From: Aspidapion aeneum
Lineage: Eukaryota > Arthropoda > Insecta > Coleoptera > Brentidae
Assembly (NCBI GenBank): GCA_963576565.1
Contig: OY755039.1
Location: 80,351,955 to 80,415,954, forward strand
Direction: 5' to 3'
Length of the DNA stretch: 64,000 nt
The position numbers were made by a program, and so were the translations under genes. The notes under the pieces were generated by a model. It ran no database searches and was not told the DNA's origin. It worked only from the letters and a program-made list of their open reading frames with translations. Positions 41,470-51,688 of this stretch are shown here, piece by piece; position 1 is the stretch's first letter, and each line of letters opens with the position of its first letter.

Positions 41470-42455
41470 GGCTCTGTAACGAAATAGCGCGTATCAAAAT
41501 AGCGCGTATCAAAACAGCGCTTTTCAAAACAGCGCGTGTTCAAAATAGCGCGTATCAAAATAGAGCGTATAAAAATAGCGCGTATGAAAATAGCGCGTGA
41601 CCAGAATAGCGCATTTAAAAAATAGGTATATTCACCTAAACAGTTTGAGCAAGGTCAGATAAGTTATACTTACTTAACCGTTAAATAAACCGATGGCTTG
41701 CTATACTTAACACAACTCATATAGTTTGACTAAGGGGTCTCTTTCTAACATATTTTTTTTCAAAAAAAAAACTTCCCTGGCTTCTTTTCCGGGATCCTAG
41801 AGGGTGTGTAACCAAACCGAACCGAACCGGACGGAACCGAACCGAACCGAACCCAAACATTTTTTCCAGTAACTCCCTGACCATTTTCCACCAAAAAAAA
41901 ATGTCACCAAGTCACAGGTCAGAATAGAAACCTACCAAAATAAGGATCGGGAAGCTAATTTAGGGAAATAATTTTTTGAAAAAATGTTTCGGTTTGGTTG
42001 GGTTTATTTCAGTTCGGTGCGGTTTGAATCGGTTCGGTTCGGTTTGGTTACACCCTATAGGATCACGGGAAAAAAGTCAGGAAAGTTTTTTTTTTGAAAA
42101 AATATGTTAGAAAGAGACCCCTTACTCGAACTATTTTGTAACAGCGATGTTTGTAATGGCGATCTTTCAAAACGCGGTATTTTTAGACGCGCCATTTTAA
42201 GACGTGCTATTTTAAACACGCGCTATTTTGATACGCGCTATTTTGAACACGCGCTATTTTGATACGCGCTATTTTGAACATGCACCATTTTGATACGCGC
42301 TATTTTGATACGCGTTATTTTGAACACGCGCCATTATGATACGTGCTATTTTGATCACGCGCCGTTGTGATACGCGCTATTTTGATCACGCGCTATTTTG
42401 ATACGCGCTATTTTGAACACGTGCTCAAATGAGCGCGCTATTTCATTACAGAGCC
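41470..42455. mobile_element. Foldback element built of 15 bp AATAGCGCGTATCAA repeats
   Basis: The ends GGCTCTGTAACGAAATAGCGC and GCGCTATTTCATTACAGAGCC are complementary. The left arm (41483-41625) has about nine units of the 15-mer AATAGCGCGTATCAA, and the right arm (about 42160-42440) has about seventeen in reverse. Further inside are mirrored (CCGAA)n runs (41812-41862 and 41990-42052) and mirrored GGGGTCTCTTTCTAACATAT blocks. No coding frame. The arms are unequal, so tandem units expand or contract after insertion. Confidence 0.75.
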
Positions 42456-43202
42456 ATTTTTTTTTGGACCTCGTAAGTAACTTTTTGTTATTTCGGAAAA
42501 CATTTTACATATTGTTTTATTACACCTGCATGCCCCCATTCGGTTTTTTATAGTTAACTTTACATATTTAGACAGAGTTTAATGAAATTATAACGATGCT
42601 AATATTTACGCAAACATGATTGCCGACACTCTCAATTTTGTATGTAGGTGTGGGGCTAGTTGAGCCAAAAAGTTCGGGGCACGTTGGGCCCAGCTAACCC
42701 CATACATTTTCTAAAAACATTTTTTTTTTATTTTAAGGTTAAAATCAGCATGCGTACGTATGATGGACTAAAAATCACGTCATGTAATAATTCTCGCCCT
42801 AAACAAATGTTTTAGATTATCCGCCTCTTTAAGACTGCGACGACTTGCGCCTGTAGTTATTTATCAAAGTTACCTTTGGCAACGCTGAAACGCTTTCGAC
42901 TGGAATCGGGCATATTGCGGTATCTTATTAATATATGCTATATTCTATCTGTTTTTTACCCTCTTATGGAAATTAGGCCCCCTAAATGTGGACTTGTTCA
43001 CGCGGTATCTTTGTCAGTCTTGGAGATATAAAGCTAATTTCTTCACAATCTTGATTGTTGTTCTCTTGCAAACAAAAAACGATTAGTTTTTCTGTAAAAC
43101 TAAGTTATTGGCAGAAGTTATAAGCCAAAGATTGTGAAAAAACAGTAAAAAAGCCGCCATTTATTAATTTATGACATCACACAGACCCTTCAACTCAAAT
43201 TT

Positions 43203-43570
43203 CTAGGGAAATTTTAAAAATTCGTGCTTTTCCAAAAGCTGGCGAAAGAAAGACCAAGAATATCAACCGAAGAAAATGGTTAACAGCTATACTAACTGAA
43301 ACTCCGGTTAAAGAAGAGTTGGAACGTGAAAAAAGTAAAAAAAAAGAAAAATCTGTAACCAAAAATGTCTTCAAGGAAAAGAAGCATAGAAAAACTACTC
43401 AGAAAACGACACTGAAAGATGACAGCGATGATGATGACGAAACATTTTGTCTAGTCTGCATGGAACCATTCTCAAACAGCAAACCAAAAGAAAAATGGGT
43501 ACAATGTTTAACTTACAAGTTTTGGGCCCATGAAACATGTGCTGATGCAGGGTTTACTTATGTTTGCTAA
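43203..43570 (+). pseudogene. Pogo-type transposase C-terminus with PHD-like finger
   Basis: The frame is open upstream of 43319 without an ATG. It reads EILKIRAFPKAGERK, RRKWLTAILTETPVKEELE, a long Lys-rich linker, a DDSDDDDE acidic patch, then a Cys/His finger: CLVC, WVQC, FWAHETC and FTYVC ending at the stop. The expected Cys of the WVQCxxC pair is Tyr here (CLTYKFW), and the final Cys pair is cut off after one Cys. This linker plus PHD-type tail is known from insect pogo/CENP-B-like transposases. The catalytic domain is not recoverable nearby. Confidence 0.65.
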
Positions 43571-43700
43571 AACCGTAATTCCGATTCAGACTAGAGCAAG
43601 AATTAGGTTACTTTATATTATTTGTTTTTTAAGAAAGTTAAAATTTAGTATTTTATTATTATCAATAAAAATAATCTAAGAATTTCCTGTTATTTTATGT

Positions 43701-43703
<3 letters not shown>

Positions 43704-43742
<39 letters not shown>
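43704..43742. repeat. (AT)n microsatellite
   Basis: About 19 uninterrupted TA dinucleotides. Confidence 0.95.
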
Positions 43743-43745
<3 letters not shown>

Positions 43746-43964
43746 CCCAATTATTCAACCATGCCCAACTTGCCCCATCGTATGGCCCAACTTACTCCGT
43801 GGGTGGGGTTAGTCGGGCCGCTTGCAAGGGTGCTAGAAAAAAGTTTTAAGTTTGAATGCATAGTTTTAAAAACCAATATTATAATTGTAAAACTGTAAGT
43901 AATATAGCAATGCTTTTATTTACATTTATGTAAAAAGTGGCTCAACTAGCCCCTCTCTTCCCTA

Positions 43965-44635
43965 CAAAATGTCAACCGAAACGTCACGATCTATGCGCGA
44001 CAAGGCCCGAGCCGAGACGGTACAAAGTTATAATGCTCGATAATATCGCTTGTTAATAGTAACCAAATTTGTTGTGAACTTTACGTGGTAATTAATAGAA
44101 AGCAATTCAGACCGTTATAATAACAAAATCACCCCATAACATTATACAAAAAATGTTTGTTGTAATAAACACAAAGAAATATTTGCCAATATTAAGAGTA
44201 TATTTATATTTGGGAAATTTTAAGTATTAATAACAAAGACGTTCTGTTACCTTAAAAGAAAGAGTGTTTTGGTTATGGTTAATATAAGGCAATTAATATT
44301 TAAAAAAAACATCAAATTATTAAAGAAACAAATGAAATATTATTTATCACTAAATACTTTAAAAAAGGTTTGTTACCAATAATTAATGATATTTGCTTTT
44401 AATATTTTTTAATGAGCACAACAAAAATCAGGTTTACCAAATATTTGTTAATAATAAAATCGTTTTTTTTTTCAGTGTAGGTTTAAATTTTCAAATTTAA
44501 CATGGACTGATTAATAACTGAAAAAATTAAATCAGAAATATATAAAATTCTGATTTAATTTTTATCATATCAAAATTTTAAGGCAACAGCTATTGTCTAA
44601 ACGTTATTTTAAACTAGCGCTCTACTAAATAGCTC
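43965..44635. other. No gene recognised
   Basis: AT-rich, with several TTTGTTA / TAACAAA words reminiscent of the outer part of the inverted-repeat arms (1560-1742) and ending near a CAGTGTAG word. The relation is too diverged to call. Confidence 0.35.
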
Positions 44636-45110
44636 TGTTTTAAAATAACGCAAATAACAAAATGGCCCTAATATCAAAATAGCGCGTAACGAAATAGCGC
44701 CAGCAACGCTGAATTAAAACAACGCCTAAAAAATATCGTTATTTTAAAATAGCGCCAGTAACGAAATAGTGCTGTTATAAAAGCGCTTATTTCGAAAAAA
44801 GAAAGAAGACCTGACCTTTCAGAACCTGACATGTCGAGACTTGATCTAGGCTAACTTAACATGATAACACAACCTAACCTAACCTCATTACAAAGCGCGG
44901 CTTGTGTCGCAACCGGCAAGCAAAACTAGATCAGGCCAGGTGGTTTAGCATGTAAGTTTAGGTTGTCTGGTTAGGTTAGGTTAGATTGTCAGATTAGTTT
45001 AGGTTAAATCACGTCATGTTACATCAGGTCAGTATTTCTCTTTTTTTTATATTAGCGCTGTTTTAAAACAGCGCTGTTTTACTACACGATGTTTTACTAC
45101 ACGCTGTGGA
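44636..45110. mobile_element. Second AATAGCGC foldback, with AACCT core
   Basis: AATAGCGC and AACAGCGC words cluster at both ends (44640-44790 and 45050-45110). Inside, GAAGACCTGACCT is mirrored by AGGTCAGTATTTC, and three AACCT units at 44871-44885 are mirrored by GGTTAGGTTAGGTTAG at 44969-44984. It shares the end vocabulary of 41470-42455 but has a different core. Confidence 0.55.
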
Positions 45111-45699
45111 AAAAAACCTATATATAATATAGAAAAATTTGCAAACCTAAATAATACATAAATAATTTAAAACTATATCTGTAGATGCATTACTGTATTA
45201 AATACTTATCAATATTTAAATATTGTAACTAACTAAAAAATTAACATGTAAAATATAGCGGACAGCTGACACTGACTTGGACATCTTCTATAGTGATGTT
45301 TGGAGGTTTATATATGGTTGCCATTTTTAAACGAAATTTTTTTTATTTCTTTTTAAGTTTTTTGCGGACATATTGTATTTGTTACAACAAAAAAAGATTA
45401 CCCATATCGCAAAGTTTTTATAAGCACTTTATGTAAATATTACAAACTATTACATTTACGGGAAAAATAAGTTAAACCTTCCACCAAAATCTAGACTTGG
45501 AGACCTAGGATCGTAGCACTTAGCACTGTAGACCAGTAAATACTGGTGTTTAGTAAATACTGGTGTACAGGTTAACCCAGGAGTCTATAAAGTCAGTTTC
45601 GGATCGCAGGTTTTATAAAGTATTCATTACAAAGTTCTGAATTTAATATCACCCAACCCCAACCGCCGATTTTTGTTTGTAAAATTGTATTGTCACCAG
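45111..45699. other. No gene recognised
   Basis: AT-rich flank of the BEL element. CCAGTAAATACTGG-like dyads occur near 45530-45555. It ends with the ACCAG target duplication (45695-45699). Confidence 0.35.
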
Positions 45700-46453
45700 T
45701 GGTCGGTCGAGACGTCTTTCGCATGAAAAAGTCAACAAACCAACCGAACTGTAGCAATAGGGATCTCCAGTCCAATAGTTCCCACTCTTAGGTTACACTT
45801 TTGTGTTTTTAGTTAGGAATAGTAGCATAGGGAATAAGTAAAAAATGTAAAGAAACGCAGCTCAAAAACACTTTGACTTACCCTTGGATGAAAGGAACTT
45901 GGTACATGGACAACTGCACAGTCGAATCCAAATAATTCCAATCAAAGTAGTAGTAGTAGCACATCAAAGCAATCCATAAAATGATTATACACGACCGTGG
46001 TCTTAAAAAACACGCATGTGATTTCACTTGGCGATCAATATATATCACTGGTATGGAGAGTACCCCAAATATTCGCATGAGATCCGTATAGCAAGACGGA
46101 CTTTGGAGCACTGCTATATGTAGCAATACAGCAGTAAGGTATGTATAAAATTAGGGAAAACTTAAATTAAAAAAGGATGGAAAATGGATATACTCAAGGT
46201 AGAAAAAGCAAAAATAATAAAGTAAAGTCAATGCATTCTTGAGCATATAATTCACCGCGCAAATTCAAATTTTTACCCTTTTTGTAGGCAAGGCATATCT
46301 TAGTAACTAAATTAGTTTAAACCAAGAAATAAAAGTAACTTTAAGTATAAAGTTTGAGCATAACTCTAGCAAAAAAAAGAAAATAAAAAGCATTCTAATT
46401 TAGATAAATGTCTCTAAATTTTATATCTTAAAACTAAACGCCGGGACGAAGCA
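45700..46453 (-). repeat. BEL copy B 3' LTR
   Basis: Plus-strand reading TGGTCGGTCGAGACG...GGGACGAAGCA. Differences from the other LTR include GTCTTTC for GTATTTC and ATGATTA for ATGTTTA. The open frame at 45878-46126 is LTR sequence, not a gene. Confidence 0.93.
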
Positions 46454-46467
46454 TTCCGCCCCCCCTG
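46454..46467 (-). other. BEL copy B polypurine tract
   Basis: On the minus strand CAGGGGGGGCGGAA directly abuts the 3' LTR. Confidence 0.75.
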
Positions 46468-46496
46468 AAAATACCCAGGGTATGGTATTTTCTGAA

Positions 46497-48320
46497 CTAA
46501 ACATTAGGGAGAGGGCACAATTTCACCAAAGGCCTCTTGAATAAACCTTTGGAGGTTTTAACTGTAGCAACTCTTACTACATTATCAGTACCAGGGTGCA
46601 ATCCTACTACTCGTCCCAATACCCAATTTAAGGGAGTGGTTTGATCATCTTTGATCAAAACCATCGTTTCAATCGCAATGGGATCAATTTTGTCTTGATT
46701 CACTTTAGCGTGCTGTTGCAATGTATGTAAGTAATCTCTGTGCCATCTACGCCAAAAATCGCGATGCAGTTTTTGCAGCAACTGCCACCGAGAAAGCCTA
46801 TTTAAAGGCACTTGGTCAAAATCGAGGTCTGGAACAGTCGTAAGTGGTTCCAGGCTAAGGAAATGACCGGGCGTCAGTGCAGTCAAATCATTTGGATCTG
46901 TGCTGACTGGACACAAAGGCCTAGAGTTGAGGATAGCTTCTACTTGAGTAACCACAGTATAAAGCTCCTCAAAAGTAAGCACCTGTTCTCCAATTACTCG
47001 TAGTAAATGAGACTTTGCACTTTTGATGTTACTTTCCCACAAACCGCCCATGTGGGGTGCGGATGGAGGGTTGAAGTGCCAACGAATTGATTCGCGATTA
47101 GCAACTTCAGCAAACATCTGGTTAAGCATTTTAGCAGAAAGCGTAAAATTTGACGCGTTATCCGAGTAGACTACTTCCACGCGTCCTCTTCTGGCAATAA
47201 AACGTCGGAATGCTGCCATAAAAGCGTCTGCCGATAAGTCTGACACAATTTCTAAGTGTACCGCCTTCGTACAACCGCAAATAAATAGAACGACATAAGC
47301 CTTAAGTCGTTTTGAACCGCGCATGCGGCTCATTGTAATAGCAAAACTTCCCGTAAGATCAACGCCAACGTGTTGAAAAGCTTTTGCTTGTGAAACGCGA
47401 AATTTTGGCAAATTACCAACAGGGGGTTGATAATTACTGGGGCGCGTGCGCCAGCATGTAGAACAACGCGAAATTATTTTTCTTATATGCCTTTTAGCTG
47501 CAAAAATCCAATAATTTTGAAAAAGTAAAAATAAAGTCGTGTTTATGCCGGTATGCATGTGTTTCTCGTGAGTATGCGCAATCAATAACTTTGTAAATTG
47601 AGAATCACCGGGTAAAAGTATAGGAAATTTTTTGTCATAATCTAATTCCGAATTGCATAATCTTCCGCCAATGCGTAAAATATTATTTTGATCCAAAAAC
47701 GGATTTAATTTTCTAAAAACCTTTGGCAACGGTTTATTATCGACAAGTAAAGAAATCTCGTTTTGAAAATATTTATTTTGCACGTGTTTTATAAGCACAA
47801 ATATAGCATTTTGTAACTCATATTGTATTAACCACGTAGAATTAATAATAATTTTCTCATTATTAAATTTACGCGCGCGAAGATTGTGAATAAAACGTAG
47901 TATAAAAGCAACAAGTCTAATTAAACGCAAAAAATTTGAAAATTTGTTAAGCAGACAATCCAAAAAATTTGGTTCAATTGTTGCAGCAAACACCAATTTT
48001 CGCTCCTCTTCGAGAGCTTCTTTGGGTGTAGTAATATTATTTTTAGTAAAATCCCATGTCTCTTGTGGCTTACAAAGGAACTCGGGTCCTTGCCACCAAA
48101 GGGAACAATTAATTAAATCTGCAGGCAATAGACCACGTGACCCGGGGTCCGCGGCATTTAATTCAGAAGGAACATGGTTCCAATCGCAAGGCTGAATTTT
48201 TTCTTGTATGTATGTGACTCGGTTGGATACAAAAGTGCGCCACGCATGTGGTGATCCTTTGATCCAAGAGAGCGCTACCATACTATCCGTAAAAGCAATA
48301 GTATTTTGCAATTTTATTAG
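46497..48320 (-). CDS. BEL copy B RNase H end and integrase
   Basis: About 607 codons. The C-terminal half of RNase H comes first (FTDSMVALSWIKG; NAADPGSRG). The integrase zinc site follows (HEKHMHTGIN..CSTCW). The catalytic core has Asp in VGVDLTGSF, Asp in YSDNASNF and Glu in GGLWESNIKS. A BEL-type C-terminal region (AILNSRPLCPVS, LTPGHFLSLEPL, RLSRWQLLQKLHRDFW) ends in FKRPLVKLCPLPNV. The frame begins inside RNase H without a natural ATG. Register with the upstream frame differs by one base in a short A run near 48305, so this is the 3' part of one Pol, not a separate gene. Confidence 0.88.
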   Translation of the reverse strand, partial: LIKLQNTIAFTDSMVALSWIKGSPHAWRTFVSNRVTYIQEKIQPCDWNHVPSELNAADPGSRGLLPADLINCSLWWQGPEFLCKPQETWDFTKNNITTPKEALEEERKLVFAATIEPNFLDCLLNKFSNFLRLIRLVAFILRFIHNLRARKFNNEKIIINSTWLIQYELQNAIFVLIKHVQNKYFQNEISLLVDNKPLPKVFRKLNPFLDQNNILRIGGRLCNSELDYDKKFPILLPGDSQFTKLLIAHTHEKHMHTGINTTLFLLFQNYWIFAAKRHIRKIISRCSTCWRTRPSNYQPPVGNLPKFRVSQAKAFQHVGVDLTGSFAITMSRMRGSKRLKAYVVLFICGCTKAVHLEIVSDLSADAFMAAFRRFIARRGRVEVVYSDNASNFTLSAKMLNQMFAEVANRESIRWHFNPPSAPHMGGLWESNIKSAKSHLLRVIGEQVLTFEELYTVVTQVEAILNSRPLCPVSTDPNDLTALTPGHFLSLEPLTTVPDLDFDQVPLNRLSRWQLLQKLHRDFWRRWHRDYLHTLQQHAKVNQDKIDPIAIETMVLIKDDQTTPLNWVLGRVVGLHPGTDNVVRVATVKTSKGLFKRPLVKLCPLPNV

Positions 48321-50319
48321 CAAAAGTATTTTGAATAAACTGAATGAGTTTAGCTAGCAAAACTGCCGCACAGAGCTCCAAACGGGGAATACTGATTCTT
48401 TTTATGGGAGCGACTTTCGATTTTGCGCACACAAAATACGTTTTAATATCTCCGTTTTGATAAACAATACGAAAATAAACCGCCGCACACATACCGCGCT
48501 CGGATGCATCGCTAAATCCAACAATTTGACAAAATTGAAAATTAGAGAGATCAATCATTCTTGGGATATAAAAATCAGAAAATAATTTGAGTTCTTCCTC
48601 GAATTTTTTCCACTTGGAAATTATTTCCGGGGGTGCTAACTGATCCCAATCTAACTTTATAAACCATAAGTACTGGATTAAATTTTTTGCAAAAAACGTA
48701 ACCGGTGTAAGAAAACCTAAAGGGTCAAAGCATTTCGCAAGGGTACTAAGCAAATTACGCTTAGTGCAAATTTTTGTATTATAATTAAAAGAATAAAAAA
48801 AGTTATCACTTTGAGGGTTCCACCTCAAGCCTAAAATTTTTAGAGAGTTTGCATCCTCTCGATCCAAAGAAAAGTCTTTGGTTTGTATGTGGGTTGCAGG
48901 CAAGTCTGCAAGCAATTTGGGTTCGTTTGATGCCCATTTTTTCAGTTCAAATCCACCTCGCCCTAATAACTCAATTAATTGATTTTTCATAAGCATGATT
49001 TGATCAAAATCATTGCAACTTACTACGCAGTCGTCTATATAGACGCTGTCCTTTAAAATCGCAGAAGCCAACGGTAAGTCTTGATAATCATCGGCTAATT
49101 TAAGCACGGTTCGAATTGCTAAATATGGAGAACAGTTTACCCCGAAAGTCAAAGTTTTTAATTCGTAATCTTGCACCGATTCTTCAGAATTAAAACGCCA
49201 TAAAATTCGTTGGTATTTATGTTGATTTTCCTCCACATTTATCATTCTGTACATTTTAGAAATATCGCTAACAAAACAATATTTATGTAGCCGAAAATTA
49301 AGCAAAATTTTAACTAAATCTCCTTGTAGTTTAGGACCCGTGTGAAGGGCTTGATTTAGGCTAGGCTTATTTAAAGAATGACTCGATGCGTCAAAGACAA
49401 GACGAACAGGCGTGCTACTCGAGCTTTCTTTTATAACCGCATGGTGAGCAATATAAAAATATTCATGAATTTCTGAGTTATTAGGGGGTGAAACTGCACG
49501 CATGTGACCCATATCCAAGTATTCTTGCATTACTTGTGAGTAAGAAGTAAATAATTTTTTATCATTTAGTAAACGTTTTTCAAGCGAGTACAACCGACGC
49601 AAAGCAAGGGTTCGGGTATCGCCGAAATCAACGGGATTGATTTTAAAAGGCAACGAAACGGTGTATTTACCGTCCACATCGCGTATAGTAGTTTTTTCAA
49701 AATATTTTTCGCAAAAAATATCTGAAGGTGAATTTTTCTCCACCGTAGGAACCTCTTCCAACTCCCAGAATTTTTGCAAAGTATTATTTAAATCAGGAGT
49801 GGAAATAGTTGCCATAAAAGTAGAAATATTTTTTGATGCAAAAGCAGCATTTTGCAGAGGCATTTTTCCGAGCAAAGTCCATCCGAAGACTGTATTAATA
49901 CAAGAGGGGGTGTCTGGACCGAAATAAAGTCTACCTTCTTCTAAAAGTGATCCATAAAGGTCCGCGCCAATAAGAAGCTGAATTCCAGCTTGATTATACC
50001 AACTGGGATCAGCTAATTTTAGACCAGTTAAGTAGTGCAAAGAATTTTGGTTAAAAGATACACTTGGCATTTTATCGCAAACTTGGTCTATTAATACAGG
50101 TTCTAGACTAAAAATTTTCGATTTATTATCGATAGCAGCAATTTTACAATGCACCGCATGGCGCGCCGTAGTAGACATATCTCCTAAACCGTTTACATTA
50201 AGCGAAATGTTGGATTTAGGAAGTCCGAGTGCATTCGCACATTTTTTCGTTATAAAGGAGCACATGGCGCCATTATCCAAGATGGCGCGTATTTGTGCAA
50301 AGCAACGTGTCATAGTCGC
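48283..50319 (-). CDS. BEL copy B protease and reverse transcriptase
   Basis: About 678 codons. The N-terminus has a protease-like AILDNGAMCSFIT, where BEL elements usually have LDSG or LDTG, so the active-site Ser/Thr is Asn here, and the strand before it is shorter than in copy C. The RT follows: RLVFDASS, FVSDISKMYRMI, YQRILWRF, TFGVNCSPYLA and SVYIDDCVVS (YIDD). RNase H starts at IVGFSDASERGM. It overlaps the end of gag by about 47 bp in a different frame and has no ATG at its upstream edge, so it would depend on frameshifting or represents a broken fusion. Confidence 0.87.
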   Translation of the reverse strand, partial: ATMTRCFAQIRAILDNGAMCSFITKKCANALGLPKSNISLNVNGLGDMSTTARHAVHCKIAAIDNKSKIFSLEPVLIDQVCDKMPSVSFNQNSLHYLTGLKLADPSWYNQAGIQLLIGADLYGSLLEEGRLYFGPDTPSCINTVFGWTLLGKMPLQNAAFASKNISTFMATISTPDLNNTLQKFWELEEVPTVEKNSPSDIFCEKYFEKTTIRDVDGKYTVSLPFKINPVDFGDTRTLALRRLYSLEKRLLNDKKLFTSYSQVMQEYLDMGHMRAVSPPNNSEIHEYFYIAHHAVIKESSSSTPVRLVFDASSHSLNKPSLNQALHTGPKLQGDLVKILLNFRLHKYCFVSDISKMYRMINVEENQHKYQRILWRFNSEESVQDYELKTLTFGVNCSPYLAIRTVLKLADDYQDLPLASAILKDSVYIDDCVVSCNDFDQIMLMKNQLIELLGRGGFELKKWASNEPKLLADLPATHIQTKDFSLDREDANSLKILGLRWNPQSDNFFYSFNYNTKICTKRNLLSTLAKCFDPLGFLTPVTFFAKNLIQYLWFIKLDWDQLAPPEIISKWKKFEEELKLFSDFYIPRMIDLSNFQFCQIVGFSDASERGMCAAVYFRIVYQNGDIKTYFVCAKSKVAPIKRISIPRLELCAAVLLAKLIQFIQNTFANKIAKYYCFYG

Positions 50320-51688
50320 CAAGCACAGTACCCGCGTGAATAGATTTATTTTCAGTAATTTGATTTTCTACGGGGTTAGTTTGTGATCCACTAGACGTCA
50401 CAGAAGAAGAAGCAATCACCGAAGCTGGGGAGTTATTTTTTAGGCATAAAAGACTGTGGTGATTTAAAAAACAAAATCTACATCTTTTTTGTGAAGTGCA
50501 CGAGTTTACTTGATGAAAACTAGCCATGCAGTTGGTGCATCCCTTATTATTTCTAATAAAATCAATGCGTTCTTGAATTGGTTTCACTAAAAAAGATTCA
50601 CAGCTAAAAATCAGATGTGTATTTTTTGCTTTGCAGTAGAAACACGTGTTTTGTTTGGAATTTGGAGTTTTTTGTGACTGTCTGTTTGCAAGTAAAACTG
50701 TTTTATTTCGTGGATTACGGGGGGATCTCGAGAAGTTCCCTGGTCGTGAGTTTTGAACATTATTTTGTTTCATAGACAAAGATAAAGATTCAAGAGACGT
50801 GCAATGTTGCTCTAAAAATTTGTAAATATCTTCGTATTTTGGCATTAAATTAGAAGCGTGATTTTGTTCAAATAACTTACGCGTTCCCGGATCTAATCGA
50901 TCCAAAAGCATGTTCGCAGTAATAAAGCACCAACTATGGGTCGCATATCCCATATTTTTTAAGCAATCAAGGTTTTCCTTGAACGTATCTAGCATTTTGC
51001 GCAATTCTAAAACGTCATCATTGGATAGCCGAGGTGAGTTTTCGATAGATTTCCAGTAAGAAACCGCACGCAAGCGCTTATTGTCATATCTGGAAATCAG
51101 CGTATCGTAGCAAAGTAAATAATTATTTCCTTCAAGAGGTATATTTTTAATTAAATTTAAAGCAGGGCCTCTTAAAATCGTACGTAAATATTTAAACTTC
51201 TCAATGTCCGAGCTCTTACGCGTATGTACAACCGCATTGTAAATCTCAATAAAGCTTGGAAACTCCTCAACATCGCCCGAAAAAGGAGGGACATTTAACT
51301 TGGGAAGAGAAAATTCTGGTTCCGGAAAAATAATTGTTTGATTATTTACCTCGTTGTGGCTTCGATTTATTTCTTCAGCCTCCACCTCAAATAAATCATA
51401 GTGCAAAGCCTCAACCTCTACGCATCTATCCAAAAAATCTTTTTGTATTTTATTCTGAGCTTCCAGAGCTTCAGAATCGTCTGAAATCAAGATCAGTAAA
51501 GCATTATGATGCTTTTCAAAGCTCTTACAACAAGAAGAAAGTTTTTTAAAGTTAACTTTAAACCTTGTGTGAGCAGCTGGATTTGTTTTCGCCTGATTGG
51601 CATAGTGTTCAAGCACACTCAACTGATTGATTGCAGTTTGACGCAAGGCCTTAGCCGAGCTTACCTTTTTTTCGGTATCGTTTACCAT
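50273..51688 (-). CDS. BEL copy B Gag
   Basis: 471 codons from the ATG at 51688. An N-terminal helical region (AINQLSVLEHYANQAK) is followed by the capsid-like segment LNVPPFSGDVEEFPSFIEIY and RTILRGPALNLIKNIPL typical of BEL/DUF1759-type Gag. A linker and Cys/His knuckles follow: CFYCKAKNTHLIFSC, CTNCMASFHQVNSC and CRFCFLNHHSLLC. These package RNA and form the particle core. The frame ends at 50273 within the region where the protease should start. Confidence 0.88.
   Translation of the reverse strand: MVNDTEKKVSSAKALRQTAINQLSVLEHYANQAKTNPAAHTRFKVNFKKLSSCCKSFEKHHNALLILISDDSEALEAQNKIQKDFLDRCVEVEALHYDLFEVEAEEINRSHNEVNNQTIIFPEPEFSLPKLNVPPFSGDVEEFPSFIEIYNAVVHTRKSSDIEKFKYLRTILRGPALNLIKNIPLEGNNYLLCYDTLISRYDNKRLRAVSYWKSIENSPRLSNDDVLELRKMLDTFKENLDCLKNMGYATHSWCFITANMLLDRLDPGTRKLFEQNHASNLMPKYEDIYKFLEQHCTSLESLSLSMKQNNVQNSRPGNFSRSPRNPRNKTVLLANRQSQKTPNSKQNTCFYCKAKNTHLIFSCESFLVKPIQERIDFIRNNKGCTNCMASFHQVNSCTSQKRCRFCFLNHHSLLCLKNNSPASVIASSSVTSSGSQTNPVENQITENKSIHAGTVLGDYDTLLCTNTRHLG

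Larger units (their letters stand above)
41292..43962 (+). mobile_element. Pogo/Tigger-like DNA transposon (decayed) with GGGGAGAG ends
   Basis: The ends GGGGAGAGCGGGGCTCGTTG and, in reverse, GGGAAGAGAGGGGCTAGTTG are flanked by TA (41290-41291 and 43963-43964). GGGGCACGTTGGGCC-type words recur near both ends. The plus-strand C-terminus of a transposase is readable at 43203-43570. A ~1 kb foldback (41470-42455) and a copy of the GACGTCAT/ATGGCGGC repeat (43025-43205) are inserted, and the DDE part is gone. Confidence 0.7.

Noticed and set aside
41470..42455. Regular short repeats suggesting a CRISPR-like array
   Set aside because: Units are 15 bp, contiguous without unique spacers, mirrored between arms, and the context is a eukaryotic transposon region.
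44871..44984. (AACCT)3 and (AGGTT)3 runs, matching the insect telomere repeat TTAGG
   Set aside because: Only three units each, in mirrored orientation inside a foldback element. More likely part of the MITE than an interstitial telomere.
45878..46126. 82-codon frame repeated at 52393-52641
   Set aside because: Two copies of the same LTR sequence of BEL copy B, not a duplicated gene.
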